A stretch of 64,000 nt of DNA from Neofusicoccum parvum. Taxonomy: Eukaryota; Ascomycota; Dothideomycetes; Botryosphaeriales; Botryosphaeriaceae. Below, piece by piece: positions 47,794 to 59,907 of the stretch (position 1 is the stretch's first letter; every line of letters begins with the position of its first letter). The position numbers and the translations under genes were made by a program. The notes below the pieces were generated by a model. The model saw nothing but the letters and a program-made list of their open reading frames with translations. It was not told where the DNA came from and did no database searches. Where the stretch lies: the NCBI GenBank assembly GCA_020912385.1, contig CP087206.1, forward strand, positions 1,426,001-1,490,000, read 5' to 3'.

Positions 47794-49273
47794 ATGGCCG
47801 CCCGGAGAGGAGCTGCGCTGTTCGCCCCCCGCGCCAATGGCCTCGTCCGCCCGCGCGCTCTCTCGATTCTGGGCAGAGCGCAGCAGCTGTCCACAAGCCG
47901 CTGCCACCCGCGCAGCGTCAACAACTCGCCGATAGCGCTGCCCGCCCGCGCCCTGCCCTCCGCCGCGCTCGCCCAGAGCTTCTTCAGCGTGCGCCAGTAC
48001 AGCTCCGAGGCCAGCCTGGAGAAGACGCCTCTGTACGATCTCCACGCGAGCTATGGCGCCAAGTTCGTGCCGTTCGGCGGCTTTGCCATGCCGGTGCAGT
48101 ACTCGGACCTGTCCGTGGGCGAGTCGCACAACTGGACCCGCGAGAAGGCCAGCCTGTTTGACGTGAGCCACATGTACGCACGCCAATTGCACGCCTGCCG
48201 GCTACGAGCACGCTGCTGACGCAGACAGGGTCCAACACTACTTCAAGGGCCCCGGCGCCGCCGCCTTCCTCGAGCGCATCACCCCGGCCTCCGCCAGCAC
48301 TCTGGCCGACAACAGCTCGACGCTGTCGACGCTGCTGCACCGCAACACGGGCGGCATTGTCGACGACACCATCATCACCAAGCTCCCCGGCGACGTCTTC
48401 TTCGTCGTCACCAACGCCGCCTGCCGCGACAAGGACTCGGCTTACCTGTCTGGCGAGCTCGACGCCTTCAAGGCCGAACACGGCGAGGATGGCACCACCG
48501 CCGTGACCTGGGACCGTCTGGACGGCCGCGGCCTGATCGCTCTGCAGGGCCCGCTCGCCGTCGACATCCTCTCCTCTGTGCTGCCCGCCGAATCGCGCGA
48601 CCTGACGACGCTGTACTTCGGCCAGAGCCGCTCCCTCTCGTTCCAGCTGCCGAACGGCCAGGCCGTCTCGGACGTGCTGGTCTCGCGCGGTGGCTACACG
48701 GGCGAGGACGGCTTCGAGATCTCGGTCCCCGGCGAGCACACGACGGCGCTGGCGCAGCTGCTGCTTGAGACGGGCGGGCCGGACAAGCTGCGCTGGGCCG
48801 GCTTGGGCGCGCGCGACAGCCTGCGCCTTGAGGCGGGCATGTGCCTGTACGGTCACGACCTGGACGACACGACAACGCCCGTCGAGGGCGCCCTGGCGTG
48901 GATCATCCCCAAGGACCGCCGCGAGAAGGGCGGCTTCCACGGGTCCGATGTCGTGCTCGCCCAGCTCAAGCCCAAGAGCAAGGGCGGCGCCGGCGTCGGC
49001 AGGCGGCGCATCGGCCTCGTCGTGGAGGGTGCCCCCGCCCGCGAAGGCGCCGAGATTGTCGACGAGACGGGCGCCTCCATCGGCAAGATCACCAGCGGCT
49101 GCCCCAGCCCCACCCTCAAGAAGAACATCGCCATGGGCTACATCAAGGATGGCAAGCACAAGAGCGGCACCGAGGTGCAAGTCGTCGTGCGCGGGAAGCC
49201 GAGAAAGGCCGTGGTCACCAAGATGCCGTTCGTGCCGTCAAAGTACTGGAAGGGTGGTGCCACGCCTGGTTAG
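47794..49273 (+). CDS. GCV1: Aminomethyltransferase, glycine cleavage T protein, mitochondrial
   Basis: Exons 47794..48173 and 48229..49273 give 474 residues; the 55-nt intron joins LFDVSHM to VQHYFKGPG. The T protein takes the aminomethyl group from the lipoylated H protein, releasing ammonia and making methylene-tetrahydrofolate. The first 70 residues are Arg/Ala/Ser-rich without acids, fitting a mitochondrial presequence, and [19 protein letters not shown] opens the mature protein. Family blocks: [52 protein letters not shown] (with the catalytic-loop GYTGE-D), and [19 protein letters not shown]. The end carries [18 protein letters not shown] and a basic tail. Length is slightly above average through the presequence. 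Confidence 0.96.
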
Positions 49274-49691
49274 AAAAGCTGAGGCCACTTGCCTAAAATG
49301 GAAAAATAACCCTCGCGCGGGTTGTAAAAAGAACTTGTCATGCTCAACGGATAAGAGTCGCGACGAACGAAGAGGAGAGAATCTTGGACTTAACGTGCCA
49401 TGACAGCCACGCATTAATTAGTATGCTTGGGAGAAAATGTTGTTTGTAATGGTCATGTGTGAAGTCTATAACTATAGGCATGAAAGGGGAAAAAATTGGT
49501 TCGAACACAAAAAGATACCAGAAGCAGAAGGTTAGGTAGGTTATTAGTCGGATCTATCATGAATCGCTTCAAAGAACCGCGCAGTGTTTAGAAAGGATGA
49601 CGAAAGCGCCGTTCTATTCCCGCTGGTGTGTGCTTGCTCGCTCGCTTTGTTCGGTTGGTCCATCAATGATGTGTGACGATTTAGCATTTGC
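49274..49691. other. Convergent 3' gap
   Basis: 418 bp between stops of GCV1 and MDM1; AT-rich, nothing coding. Confidence 0.6.
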
Positions 49692-52600
49692 TCATACTCC
49701 AAAAATGATCTGCACAATCTCGTCGAGTAATGAGTAGACGAGGTGGGTACTGCAAACGAAACTGTCAGCAAAGAATATCGCGATGGCAACGCCGGACAAA
49801 CTTACTTCAACCGTTGATTGTTCAACGTTGCCAGGATCCTCCTACTCGCCGCCTGCGCGTTCGCTCTCCCCACAACGCTGCCTGCCAAGTCCGGAATCAG
49901 TGTCGCCAGCATCAGCCCAGCCTCCTTCCGGCTCTTAGCCTTCTCCCCTTCCGTCCTTGGTGGCTTGTCACGGACCATCTGCCCGCCGTTGGCGGGTGGC
50001 CACATCGAGTCTCGGAGGGTGCCAATGTACTTGACTATGTTGTCCTCCTGCGTCAGCACCTTGACGTTCTCGCGCACTTTGCGCTCGATGGTGCCGCCCA
50101 GCAGCTGGTGCAGCACCACGACAACTGCACGGCCCCGCAGCCAGTTGTTCTCGCGGTTGAGCTCGAAGACCTCGAGAAAGAGGTCGCAAATGGGTTTGAT
50201 GAAAGGTTCGAGCTGTTGGTTCTCGTATGCACGCAGTTCTGCTTCTGCTTCTGCCGCTGCTTGTGGGTCGTTGGCAATGGCGCTAGTCGCTGCTGCGGCT
50301 GGTCCAATGCCTGCGGCTCCATTGCCGTTGTTGAGCTGGGTTGTCGCGGCTGAGATAAGGTTTTGGCCGGCGAGAGAGAGCTGGTCGAGGACGGGAATAT
50401 TCCCAATGAACTCTTCCATGCCGTCGCTCACGGAACTGTAGATGCGGGAGACAAAGTCCTTTGTTTCGGCCTGAGAATCTGACGGGTCCGATGGGGAGAT
50501 GGCACGCTGTGATAAGAAAGCTCGGAGTTCGCGGCTTCGACATATCGCAGGGATGAGTAGCAATTCACGGAGCCATTTTTCTAGAGCGGACCGACGCTTC
50601 TGAAGAAAGTCCTTTTGCAGTTTGAGAAGTCCCATCTGTCGACGCGGAAATTCCAGGTTCCGGATCATTGGGTATTTGGAGCGGAGACGTTTGTTGAGTT
50701 CGTGGAATTCGCTGTATCGTCTTGCGACTACCCAGGCGGCAGCTGCCATCTGTTCTCCCGCTTGACGACGAACCTCAATGACATCTGATCAAGTCAGCTT
50801 ATGGCTGCTAGGGAAATTGATAGGGGCAACTTACATAAAGCGAATTCCGACCCAGCCTCATCCTTGCCGACCATGATAGACTGGATGGATACCGTCGCTC
50901 TGCCATACAAGCTGTTGTCACTCTCCTGAATGACGTATTGCTGACGTTGAAGTTCTTTGCGATGGATTTCACGCTGTAGGCTTGCTTTCGATTTCTTTAG
51001 GATCCTCAGCTCTGCTGCGTTGTTTGTAAGCTCAGCCTTCTTGGTCAAGGAGTCGACAATGGATTCTTGGTTGACAAGTCTGTCAAGATCTTGCGTCAAT
51101 GTGTCAATAGCTTCCGCTAACCCGAGATCTCCTGGAGCAGCTTCATGGATCTCGTCTTCGGCATCTTTGTCGTTGGCATCCGAATCTTCCATCTCATCTT
51201 CTAGGAACCTTTCTTCGTCACCAAAAAGGTTGTCTGAAAAAACACCTCTTGTGGTCGGCGCCCCGACAAGCCCAAGCGAGCTTATGCTTGGCTTCTCCCT
51301 GTCTTTTATGGCCATAGCCGGTGAGCCAGATCGAGCAATTTCGAATGATCCTCGCAATGATTCGTTGTCTTGTATTGATTTCGGTCCGTCCGAGAAAAGA
51401 GAGTCCCGGTCAGCGTCGTTGTCCATGATATCTTCAAGCGCTTCCTGCATGGCATCAACGATTTGTGAGTTGTCACCGTTAGGCCGATAAGGTTCAAAAT
51501 CAGAATCGATGCTTTGGATTGAACCTGCCATTGGATCTGGCTCAATATCGTCGTCGAAGAGAGGCGGGCGTCCCGAGTCATCTAATGACCTCCGAGCGGG
51601 TGCTGTCGGACTCTGGAGCGTCTTGATGCTCTTCAGATCCGAGGTTGAGACTGCCGCTCTTCTGAGGTCTGCGGATTGTGTGGATAAGGTACGAGGAAGC
51701 GGAGGAGGTTTAATAGAAGATGGAGCAGCGGTGATAGTGTGGCCCTGTATCGGTGGTCCTGTAGGGCTTTTCGAAAGGGATGAGGTCTCGTCTGATGCGA
51801 GCCACTTGTACCAGAGGTCGGACTTCTTGAATCGTGCGAAGTAACGGTCCGCCATCTCATGGTATACTAATGATTGCACTTGGAGAACAGCACGCCTGGC
51901 TGCTAAATACTGGATGCTGGTAGCCCTCTTTCCTGCTCTCAAGAAATCATCCACAATGCGGCGCAAATTGTCGGGTGCTGCAAGCTCTGGTTTGGTAAGG
52001 TAACCTTCGTAGATTTGGGCCAAATCAGCGCGCTCAGATGCACCCCAGGAGAGCTCGAGACTAGCATCGTCCGTCTCGCCCGTGTCTTCTTCGAGAGGGT
52101 CGCGAAAGCCGTCGACGACTATCCAGAACTGGACCAATCGCATCAATCCTTGTCGGTCCATGAACTCCATGAAGTATGAGAGGCCGGAGGCATCGTACAG
52201 GACGTGCCGCAGGTTCGCATTTTCTAGTCTCGAATTTCTGCGTGCAAGCCCTGGTTGCAGGGCCAGTTTCTGCTTGGCAGCGCTTCCTGCGCTTAACTGG
52301 ACAACCCTCTGATCCAAGATTTTCCGGGCGGTTTCGAGTCGACGCACATACAACGGATCCTGTCCTTCTATCGCAGACTCCCGCTTGAGCTGGCTGGCTA
52401 TCTCACTTCTGAACCGGCGCGCGTCGGAAAGAGAGTTGCACTGGCGGATGGCGCGAATAAATCTTTCGAAATTCCTCTCGTTGTCTCCAGGAGCGAGGCG
52501 TGGGAAAGGAGCAGTCTTTGGCAGCTTTGGCGACACAGGTGCATGCTCATCCAAAGCGGCGCGGAGTTTCCGCACAGTCTTCCGATCCTGCAACAGTGCG

Positions 52601-53463
52601 CGGCCATAGCCCTCCATCATCTGGTTCCAAGTGTCCGGATCAGCGAGCATCTGAATGACCGGGAAGAGCACAGCGCAAGCAACAATCTCCTTGATCAAAG
52701 TATTCACCGTCTGGCTGGTTCGCATGGTGCGGGGCAGCACCTGGGGCATTAGCCTTGCCACGATGCCGCGGAGGTGTTGCTGCTGCACGGACTTCGGGTT
52801 CGTGTACGTGAGGGAGGCGGCGGGGTGCAGCTTGCCGTCGCGGTACTTGGCCGCAATGGCGTTGTCGAGCTCATCGGACTCGGTGACATCCCGAGACAGC
52901 TTCCTGCCGCGCACAATGCGCTCGGCCTCGTAGAAGTCCCGCATGTGCGTTGTGACCATGGGAACGGCGCGCGATATGGCAATCTCCACCAGGTCCGCCT
53001 CCAGCAGCCTGTCCCGAATGTTGCCCAGGGCGGCGCGGATGGCGCGATCCACCTCGTTTGTGAAGGTCGGGCGGGGGCTGATGGCGCCATACCAGGTCTG
53101 CACGAAGTCGCGGAGTATGAGGTCCAGGAGGTTGTCGAGGTGGTCGGAGATGACGAAGGAGGGCGGGTACAGCGGCTCGCGGCGGTAGAGCGCCCTGCTC
53201 TTTAGAGAGGCGGTTTCGGCCCTCCAGGCCTGCGGGGACACGAAGGCCACATGCTGCGGGGCGCGGAGGGGGCGGGCAAGAGCAAGCTCGGGGGAGCGCG
53301 AGGTCGAGGCGATAAGGTACACGATCCCGGCTACCGTGATGGCGACGCCCGCAAGAAAGGCCTGGGGGACATATCGTAGCGACGGCGCCCAATGGGTGAG
53401 GTGTCCCCAAGCGATGAAGGCAGCGATACAGGCGAGGATCACATCCCGGCGGGTGAGTTCCAT
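49692..53463 (-). CDS. MDM1: MDM1-type sorting nexin (PXA-RGS-PX-nexin C)
   Basis: Exons complement(50835..53463), complement(49806..50784) and complement(49692..49749) give 1221 residues. Mdm1 (SNX13/14/19/25 group) anchors in the ER and binds vacuole lipids through its PX domain, tethering the two membranes and taking part in lipid-droplet and fatty-acid handling. Two hydrophobic segments lie at residues 8-52 (VILACIAAFIAWGHLTHW; AGVAITVAGIVYLIAS). The PXA domain spans about 100-290, an RGS-like domain about 425-570 (LSYFMEFMDRQGLMRLVQFW), an acidic Ser-rich linker and a coiled coil follow, then PX at about 850-990 with VVARRYSEFHELNKRLRSKY, and nexin C ending at LVYSLLDEIVQIIFGV. The last intron leaves a 58-nt exon whose 19 residues match the expected end. 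Confidence 0.93.
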
Positions 53464-55480
53464 AGTACGGAGAAAGCCATGGGCTGTCGCGGCGGCATGG
53501 TGCGGTTGTAACCTACGGAGCGAGCTTTCGGCGGCCGGTGTTCAGGTGCTCCTTCGTCACCGCGACACGCGCAAGCGACGCCGATCCCCCAAATGCGGCG
53601 AGCCCGCGCTATTCTGGTCGCTTCCACGCGCCACGCCCACGACACGTCACGTACACACACACGAGCAGCAGCAGCGCACAGATATCACTGAATCACGGGA
53701 CGGCACTAGCATCGGACTAGGTTGTGCTAATTCAAAGTATGGACATTGCTCTATCTATTTTGCTCACATAGCCTGCGTCCCTGTTTCAAGTTAGCGTCGA
53801 CTCCTGCAGCGCGCCGTGGTGCAATTGAGGCGGGTGAACGAAGCGGCAGGTCTCCCGGGTATGGGTGTTCGCCCATGGATACATCTCGGGGAGAGCACAG
53901 CGAAAAATTGGAGTTCATCAGGGAAGGAGAAGGCAGCGGAGTGTCTGCTATGAACGTACCTGTGTGAGCGGGGGTATCATCAAAATCAAGTCGCACTGAT
54001 TATCTGTGGCCACACCAGAGCCGTTAGCACAGGCTCGAAGATAGACACAGAGTCGCAATGATATGCGTGATAATCCATCGTAATCAGGCTGCAGGGCGGG
54101 TTAGCGGTGTCCAGCCTCGACGCAATAGAGCTGGAGCACATACCTCATTAAATCAGAATTTTCAGTGTTAATGTTCATTTCCAAGCCACGTTCGTTACAC
54201 GTAGAAGGATCAAACAGTGTGAATAGTGATCATCATATACGATGGCCTGGAGGGGGAGGAGAAAAAGAAAAACCTCTTGAAGTACCTGCATCTCGGCGGT
54301 CAGCAACTTGCTCATCAGGTTGGATAACCGAGAATTCCATGCAGAAACAGTCGCGGATCAGCTGACGAATTCTCAACAAGCAGTCCCCCGAGATGACACC
54401 CACAAGGTTTGTACGCCTTGCTTTTGATGGATGCCAGCTGAAGTATGCACAGTCTGTCCGCCCGTTCGTTCAAATTTCCTCATGTGTCGCAGGGTCTGCA
54501 TGGCGGGCATAGATGATGGGGAAGATGTCGTACCTATGAGCAGGATCACGTTAGCCAAAGCTCATGACATTGCAAGCGGATAGATTCGTGTTGTAATGTG
54601 CTGGGTCAGACAAGGCTGAAACTTAAATTGACAAGATTCGACACCATGTGTTCGGATTGAGGAATGCCTTTCCGTGTCGGTTGATCATCATCCAGGGGAG
54701 GGTTGACAGAAAACAAAAGATGCGCATACCTTTTAAACATATCAAGTGGAACAAAGCCCAGACAGCATCAAGAATACAAACAACGAAGCCCTCAAGTCTT
54801 CATCTAACCTTCAGGCCCGATGCTCGTATCCCGTTGCAGGTCTAGTAAAATAGACAATAATTCGCTCATGATGATGAGCGTTGTAGTAAAGCCTTGTAGC
54901 AGGCGGAAGTCAAGTTGCGAGCTTGGGTGCGCAAAGTTAGAGAACAAGCGGGCTACATCCTACTGCGTTGACGAGTTAGCCGACTGCTTTCTCGACAGCT
55001 TGACACGTATCGATTGATACGATGTGCGCTTTCAGGGTAATTCTAGAGCATTTCTTGAGGATCCTCACGAGGTGTAGGAGTTGGATTGTTCGTGGATAAG
55101 AATGTATCATCACTGAACGCAGCGTAGGGAATAGCAGAGGCGACTTACACAGAGAGACAAGGCGAGAGGGGACCGCAGCACATGCGCATGAATGCGCAGT
55201 TGGCTGAGGTCCCGAGAGTGCAAAGATGTGCGATGCAAAAGGTTGAAGGTTGGAAGAAGAAGTTGCAAGTTTCAGCGAAGAAAGTTCAGTTGGAATTTTA
55301 GCGACGCGCGCTAAGGAAGGACCCACTAGCGCCACACGTGATGTGCCCCATTCGCGGCCCAATTCTCGCGTCGAGACTGCCGCAACATGACATCGACCTC
55401 ACAAAATGTTTTCATTTGCCGGAGCACTGCTACTAGCTGCCGTACTACAGCGAAGCCGATCAAGAGACCAGCCTGTGTCA
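53464..55480. other. Gene-poor region upstream of MDM1, 2 kb
   Basis: Begins as the MDM1 promoter. An 80-codon minus-strand frame at 53751-53996 has a plausible composition but no ATG start and no splice partners. The rest is about 45-50% GC with many stops in all frames; I see nothing else. Confidence 0.5.
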
Positions 55481-56127
55481 TCAAGTCACCAAAAAGAACT
55501 CCGAGCATCTCAAATGGCATTTCTTCCCGTCCAGATCCGTGAAGAAGTTGTAGCCGAAGTCCTCCGACGAATCTTTGAATCTTAGCTTCTTGTCGATCGC
55601 TTCGGTCCTCTTCCGATCCTCCCCAGCAAGCATGAAATCACCCCTCTAAGTTCTCCTCGGTCCGGTGAGGCATCTTCCTCTCGGAATCACTGCATGGCCC
55701 TCTGCAATCCCCCATGCAAGAGCAACCTGCGCGCCCGCCTTACCGTACACTTTCCCGATTTCGTTGAGCAACGGGTCGTCAATCAGCTTGCCAACTTGAT
55801 TTTGGAGGAGTAGAGCTCGTTTTGGTTACCGAAGGGCGAGCATTGTGTGATGTGAACTAGGAGTATACGAGGTCGGTTCGGATAGTATTGCAACACGTGG
55901 GCAGCTGAAGCATTCATCCGGACGCAAATGTGCAGTGAGAGGAATGTCAATCCCGTCTGGATGAATGCTTCAGCTGCCCACGTGTTGCAATACTATCCGA
56001 ACCGACCTCGTATCAGCGCTAGTTTCGCGCCTCGGCACACGTCCGGTGTTCACTTACTGCCGTGTTGACGGTGGAGATCATGGAAGCCGAGCTGCAGCAG
56101 CGACGGGTGCAACTCCATCTGGAAGAA
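55481..56127 (-). pseudogene. Decayed aldo-keto reductase, C-terminal half
   Basis: Reading the minus strand downward: FFQMELHPSLLQ and HDLHRQHG (56127-56058); then, after a 201-nt intron (56057-55857, GTAAGT donor and CTCCTAG acceptor), IHITQCSPFGNQNELYSS; then a lost base near 55800 and VGKLIDDPLLNEIGKVYGK, AQVALAWGIAEGHAVIP; another frame change near 55660-55690, RTEENLEG, an extra G in the run 55641-55644, then DRKRTEAIDKKLRFKDSSED and FGYNFFTDLDGKK. These are the second half of the NADPH-dependent aldo-keto reductase barrel in correct order. At least three frameshifts make it a pseudogene. The N-terminal half (catalytic Asp, Tyr, Lys) is not recognisable above 56127, though a worn match around the usual IGVSNF position may lie at 56180-56250. 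Sequencing error is unlikely to explain three indels. Confidence 0.8.
55865..56013. repeat. Inverted repeat with 60-bp arms, inside the AKR intron
   Basis: Left arm 55865-55924 and right arm 55954-56013 are reverse complements with a single mismatch (55920 versus 55958); the outer 55 bp are perfect. The spacer is 29 nt. The arms contain ACACGTGGGCAGCTGAAGC and its complement. The element fills 149 of the 201 intron bases, ending 8 nt from the acceptor side and 44 nt from the donor. No target-site duplication is evident at the outer ends. Confidence 0.97.
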
Positions 56128-57000
56128 GTCTCGCCGTTGGAGTTTCGGGCCCAGGATTGCAGAAAGCGATGCAATAGAGCGCGGGGATCTGTTCGAACTA
56201 AACTCTCCCGCAAGGTTATCAAAGACTAACGTGCCTATGGGCCCAATGGTGCTCAAGCAGCTACGCCGCGTTTACGTCGATGTGCACCTTGGGTCTCTCG
56301 ACAAATTAGGGCTGGCTATGACGTGAAGTTGGGTCCCATCCGTTCTCAGGAAGATGCGGAGCAGGCAAATCCCCGTCAACGACCAGGAACTGCATGGATG
56401 CCTTGCACGGACAAAATGCTTGAAGTTTCGCTGAGAATAAAACACCAGCATGGCTGCAGCTGGTGTCCCATTTGCGAACGCGAACCAATCACTCAAAGTG
56501 GCTGTGCAGCCAATGGAAAACCTTGCTCAGGCTGCAAAATGCGCAGGGGAAGCTAAGCTTTCGCTTCCGGACGTGGGCGAAAACAAAATAGATCGCGTCC
56601 ACAAAAGTATTGGCTGGCCTGAAAATCCGGGGAGAAAGGAATTGCCAAGCCGTCGCGCTGTACGCAGCATGCAATGCTAGGGGTTGTCACGAGGACTTTA
56701 CGACGGTGCGGTTGCATCGAGCCACCAACAGGTGCGTTGACGTCGCGTCGAAGGTCGAACACGCGATGATCACCGGATTCGCTGCGGAAAGTGGAGAAAA
56801 CATTGAGCATCAACACGTGTCGTATTTGGCTGCTGTGCATTACTATATACCTTCTGAACGAAGAACCTTTTGGCAGAATTAAATAATTAGCATAATCAAG
56901 CCACCGCCCCCTTGAAGATGCAGGCCATCAACACCTCATGAGGAATGCAACCATGCGTAGCAACGCCAATTGGCGATGTATTCGATATTATTTGCTCGAT
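56128..57000. other. Gene-poor region between AKR relic and GPI-protein gene
   Basis: Probably contains the unrecognisable N-terminal half of the reductase relic, then the 3' UTR of the GPI-anchored gene. An unremarkable 76-codon plus-strand frame at 56450-56680 lacks any domain. Confidence 0.45.
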
Positions 57001-57655
57001 TTACAGAGCAAGCATGCCGACCATGCCGAAAACACCAGCCAGACCAGCGCCGATCATGGTAGGCATAGAAGCGCCGCCGGTGGAAGAGGAGGAGGCACCG
57101 CTGCTGCCACTGCCAGTGGTCTCGGAAGAGCTGCCCGAGGTGGTGCTCGCGCCGGAAGACGACGAGGAGCCGGACGACGAGCGGGTGGCGGTGGCGTTTG
57201 CGGAAGAGTTGCCGGCAACGATGCCCGAGATGATCGAGGAAGCAGCCGAGGCGGTGGAGTTGCCGCTGGGGGTGGTGGCAGCAGTCGGGGCAGCAGTGAT
57301 GCTCGAGCCACCGGTTGCCTCTTCGGTGAGGTAGGCCTGGACGTCGCTGGGCAGAGCAGAAATCCAAGGCTGGGGCGTGCCCGCAGCGACCTCAGAGGCG
57401 ATGATGGAGGAAACGGCACTTTGGTCGGTGATGGCAATGGCGAGGAGCGAGCTCGGGAGAGCAGTGTAGAGGACAGACGCAATGGAGTTCCTACGAGGCG
57501 TTAGAGTGGCTGAACACGCAGGCTCAACAGAATTGATGGGCAACGTACGCGTCCAGGGTGGTGGAAGCAGCGCTGTCGTCCTGCCTCTGGACGAGCTTCG
57601 GGGAGGCCATGGCCGAGGAGGCCAGAGCAAGGAGAACCGCCTGGTGGTACTGCAT
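57001..57655 (-). CDS. Predicted GPI-anchored Ser/Thr-rich cell-surface protein
   Basis: Exons complement(57549..57655) and complement(57001..57490) give 198 residues; the 58-nt intron joins TTLDA to NSIASVLYTAL. Residues 1-18 (MQYHQAVLLALASSAMAS) form a secretion signal with cleavage after an A-x-A-like site. A helical segment follows (SIASVLYTALPSSLLAIAI to LPSDVQAYLTEEATG, about 36-95), then a Ser/Thr/Gly/Ala-rich stalk with N-glycosylation sequons NST, NSS and NAT. The end is small residues followed by a hydrophobic tail (MIGAGLAGVFGMVGMLAL), the usual GPI attachment signal. The pattern is common among fungal wall proteins of unknown role. A TATA box sits about 105 bp upstream, suggesting regulated and possibly strong expression. 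Confidence 0.83.
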
Positions 57656-59907
57656 CTTGGACGTGTCGGTGGAATTAAGCGAGTGTGGTTTGCAAGAAAG
57701 CAGACGTCGATTGAGAGCGCAGACGGGTGCAGAGCTCAGGAGAGGCAGCAGCGGCGGCATATATAGCTAGCGGCTGGGGTGCTTCTCGACCTGGCGGTCG
57801 CGACTCGGCCGGGGTGCGATCCTTGGCTGGGTGGCGCTTTGAGAGGCAATTTGCCCGTTTTCGCTGGCGCCCTCTCCGCAGTCGATCCACCCGCACTGCG
57901 CAGGCCGCGTCCGCCTACCCTAAGCGTCCGCGGTCTTTTTTTAGCTGCACACCAGCATTGCGTCGCCCGCCGTCCCATTCGACGCCCGGGTGGACGCCTT
58001 ACTAAACTGCACCGCGCCGCTTGTTTGATCGCGCACACCCGGGGCAGGCAGGTTTCAACGGCGGGCGACACGCCTGCTGCCGCCAAGCCGAGCGTCAATA
58101 AATTGCGTGGAGGCCGGGCTGGCTGTCGCTTCGTCGCACCACGCATTGCGTTCGTCGGCCTCTGCTGTGCTGTTCGACCCGCCCTGGGCTGTCGTGCCCC
58201 GGTCCGGTGGCTTTGTTGCTGTGTCTTACCCCCTGGTGTGTTTTCGTCTCCATGAATGCCTCCTCCGTGCAATGTTTTCCCGGCAGAATGGCTGGGGCGC
58301 AATCAATGCAGCAGGGCGTTTTTGGCACTCGGGCATGGACGCAACGCTATTGCCGTCGGCCCGTGCGGATTGGCGAGAGCTTGTGCGGTCACCCCAGAAT
58401 AAGGCGCCGTCGAGCTCGGGTATGTCCGTGTGCAGGTTGCAGCCCGTCACCGCAACTACAGTACGCGTATGTCCCCAGCGGACCCAGCGGCCGCTGGCAC
58501 TGCTACTCCACAACGCTGCATGCCCCTCTTCCTGCCTTAGGCCTGGTCAGATGAGCGTCTGCTGTGTGATGTTCTTTATGTTTTTCGGGCAATCTTAGCA
58601 CGCGCTAGCCCGAACCTTATGCGACTCACGGTACAGAGCTTTCTCTTTGCGTCGCCTTGGCTCCGTTTCCCTTCCCGCCGAGGAGAGCGAGCGCTGCATG
58701 CCCGACTCGCTGCCCGAGGTTGGAGCAACTGACGGAAGTCCGCCGTACTCCCAGGATGCGACTCGACCAGACGAACCCGCTGTTTTCCTCGGGAGGGACA
58801 GGTGGGCGCTGCTGCCGTCGGCCAACGCTCAGTGCTCTAACGTGTGTCTGCAACTTAAGCGTTTGTCTGGATAGCTTTGGCTGGTTCCCCACGACCAGGC
58901 ATAATTTAGTGTGGTCCTCTCTTCGCGCTAGCCGTCGGGTGCGGCACTCCTCTGTCCGTGTACGTACCTTCCGCTTGACAGTCAGCAGCGGTGGCTCGAC
59001 GGGTTGATGCATGACTTCAGAGAACTGCGCGTGGTGGCTGTGCCACTGCACCGCTGCGCCATGAAAACGGACAGGCCGATCCAGATCTTTGCGGCGCTGT
59101 TGCAGAGTGGCTGCATTTCCCGTCTTCCACGGGTCTTCTATGCGGGCGCCGCTGGCATCTAACGGAAACAACATGCAAAGCATAAAGGAGTTCCGACGCT
59201 TGCGACAAAAACTGGCACAGTAGCCGGCGAGGGTGCCCTGCCGCGTCGCGACAAATTGGCTGGCATTTACGAAACAGCGCATGTGTGGGAAAATGCTCTG
59301 ATTGGCATGAATGCCGTAGTGGGCAGCCGATTGGCTGCGCCGGCAGCTGACAGGTCAACTGTGTCTGACGTCCACCACAGAATCAGCACTGACGATCCAG
59401 GTAAATGGTTCCTTCCGCCGCTCGTCGAGTCATGCGGAGAGCCAGCTGGAGTCTTATAGCAGAGTCAGCGCAGCGCTGATAGCAGCCGGCGAATGAGCGC
59501 GGGCCGCGGGCGCACAATCGCCAGAGCAAGACCGGACGCGAAACAGGCGAAGCTTTGACGCCGGCGCGCGGGCTTCAGGCAGCACGGCGAGCGCATGCGG
59601 GCTCGCAGCGCCGTCCTCGCCGTTTGTCTTGTTGCCACCGCGCCGGGCGAAGGCGTGAACCTGCCAGGCGAACGCCGGATCGCAATCGAGGCTCCGCCGC
59701 CTAAATTTGCGCTGCAGCAAACGCCTTAAAGGCGACGGTTAAACGCCGGTTCCGGGCTCGGAAATAGCGTACCGGATAGCGCATTACGGACGCATCAAGG
59801 GACAGACGATCCTGCACTAAACATCTACACCCTACAGTCCACTTTCGCTGGCCGCGCCCCCATTCGCCCCCGCCGCTGCCATACCGGACCCGGCGACCCC
59901 CGCGGAC
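57656..59907. promoter_or_regulatory. Divergent upstream region, GPI protein / SIR2, 2.25 kb
   Basis: GC-rich with no supported gene. The longest minus-strand frame (58626-59282) has no domain, no conserved-looking blocks and a composition set by GC content. The last 100 bp before 59908 are CCCC-rich leader. Confidence 0.5.
57759..57765 (-). promoter_or_regulatory. TATA box of the GPI-protein gene
   Basis: TATATA on the minus strand, about 105 bp before the ATG at 57655, in otherwise GC-rich DNA. Confidence 0.65.

Noticed and set aside
47984..49180. 398-codon minus-strand open frame
   Set aside because: Antisense to GCV1 exon 2, which is unmistakable.
53751..53996. 80-codon minus-strand frame (contains DVSMGEHPYPGD)
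   Set aside because: Starts at GTG with a stop shortly before and has no splice partner; could be a worn exon but unsupported.
56450..56680. 76-codon plus-strand frame beside the reductase relic
   Set aside because: Lies opposite the probable N-terminal half of the relic and has no recognisable family.
58626..59282. 218-codon minus-strand open frame between the GPI-protein gene and SIR2
   Set aside because: No domain, no conserved-looking block, no leader or splice support; such frames are expected in GC-rich DNA.
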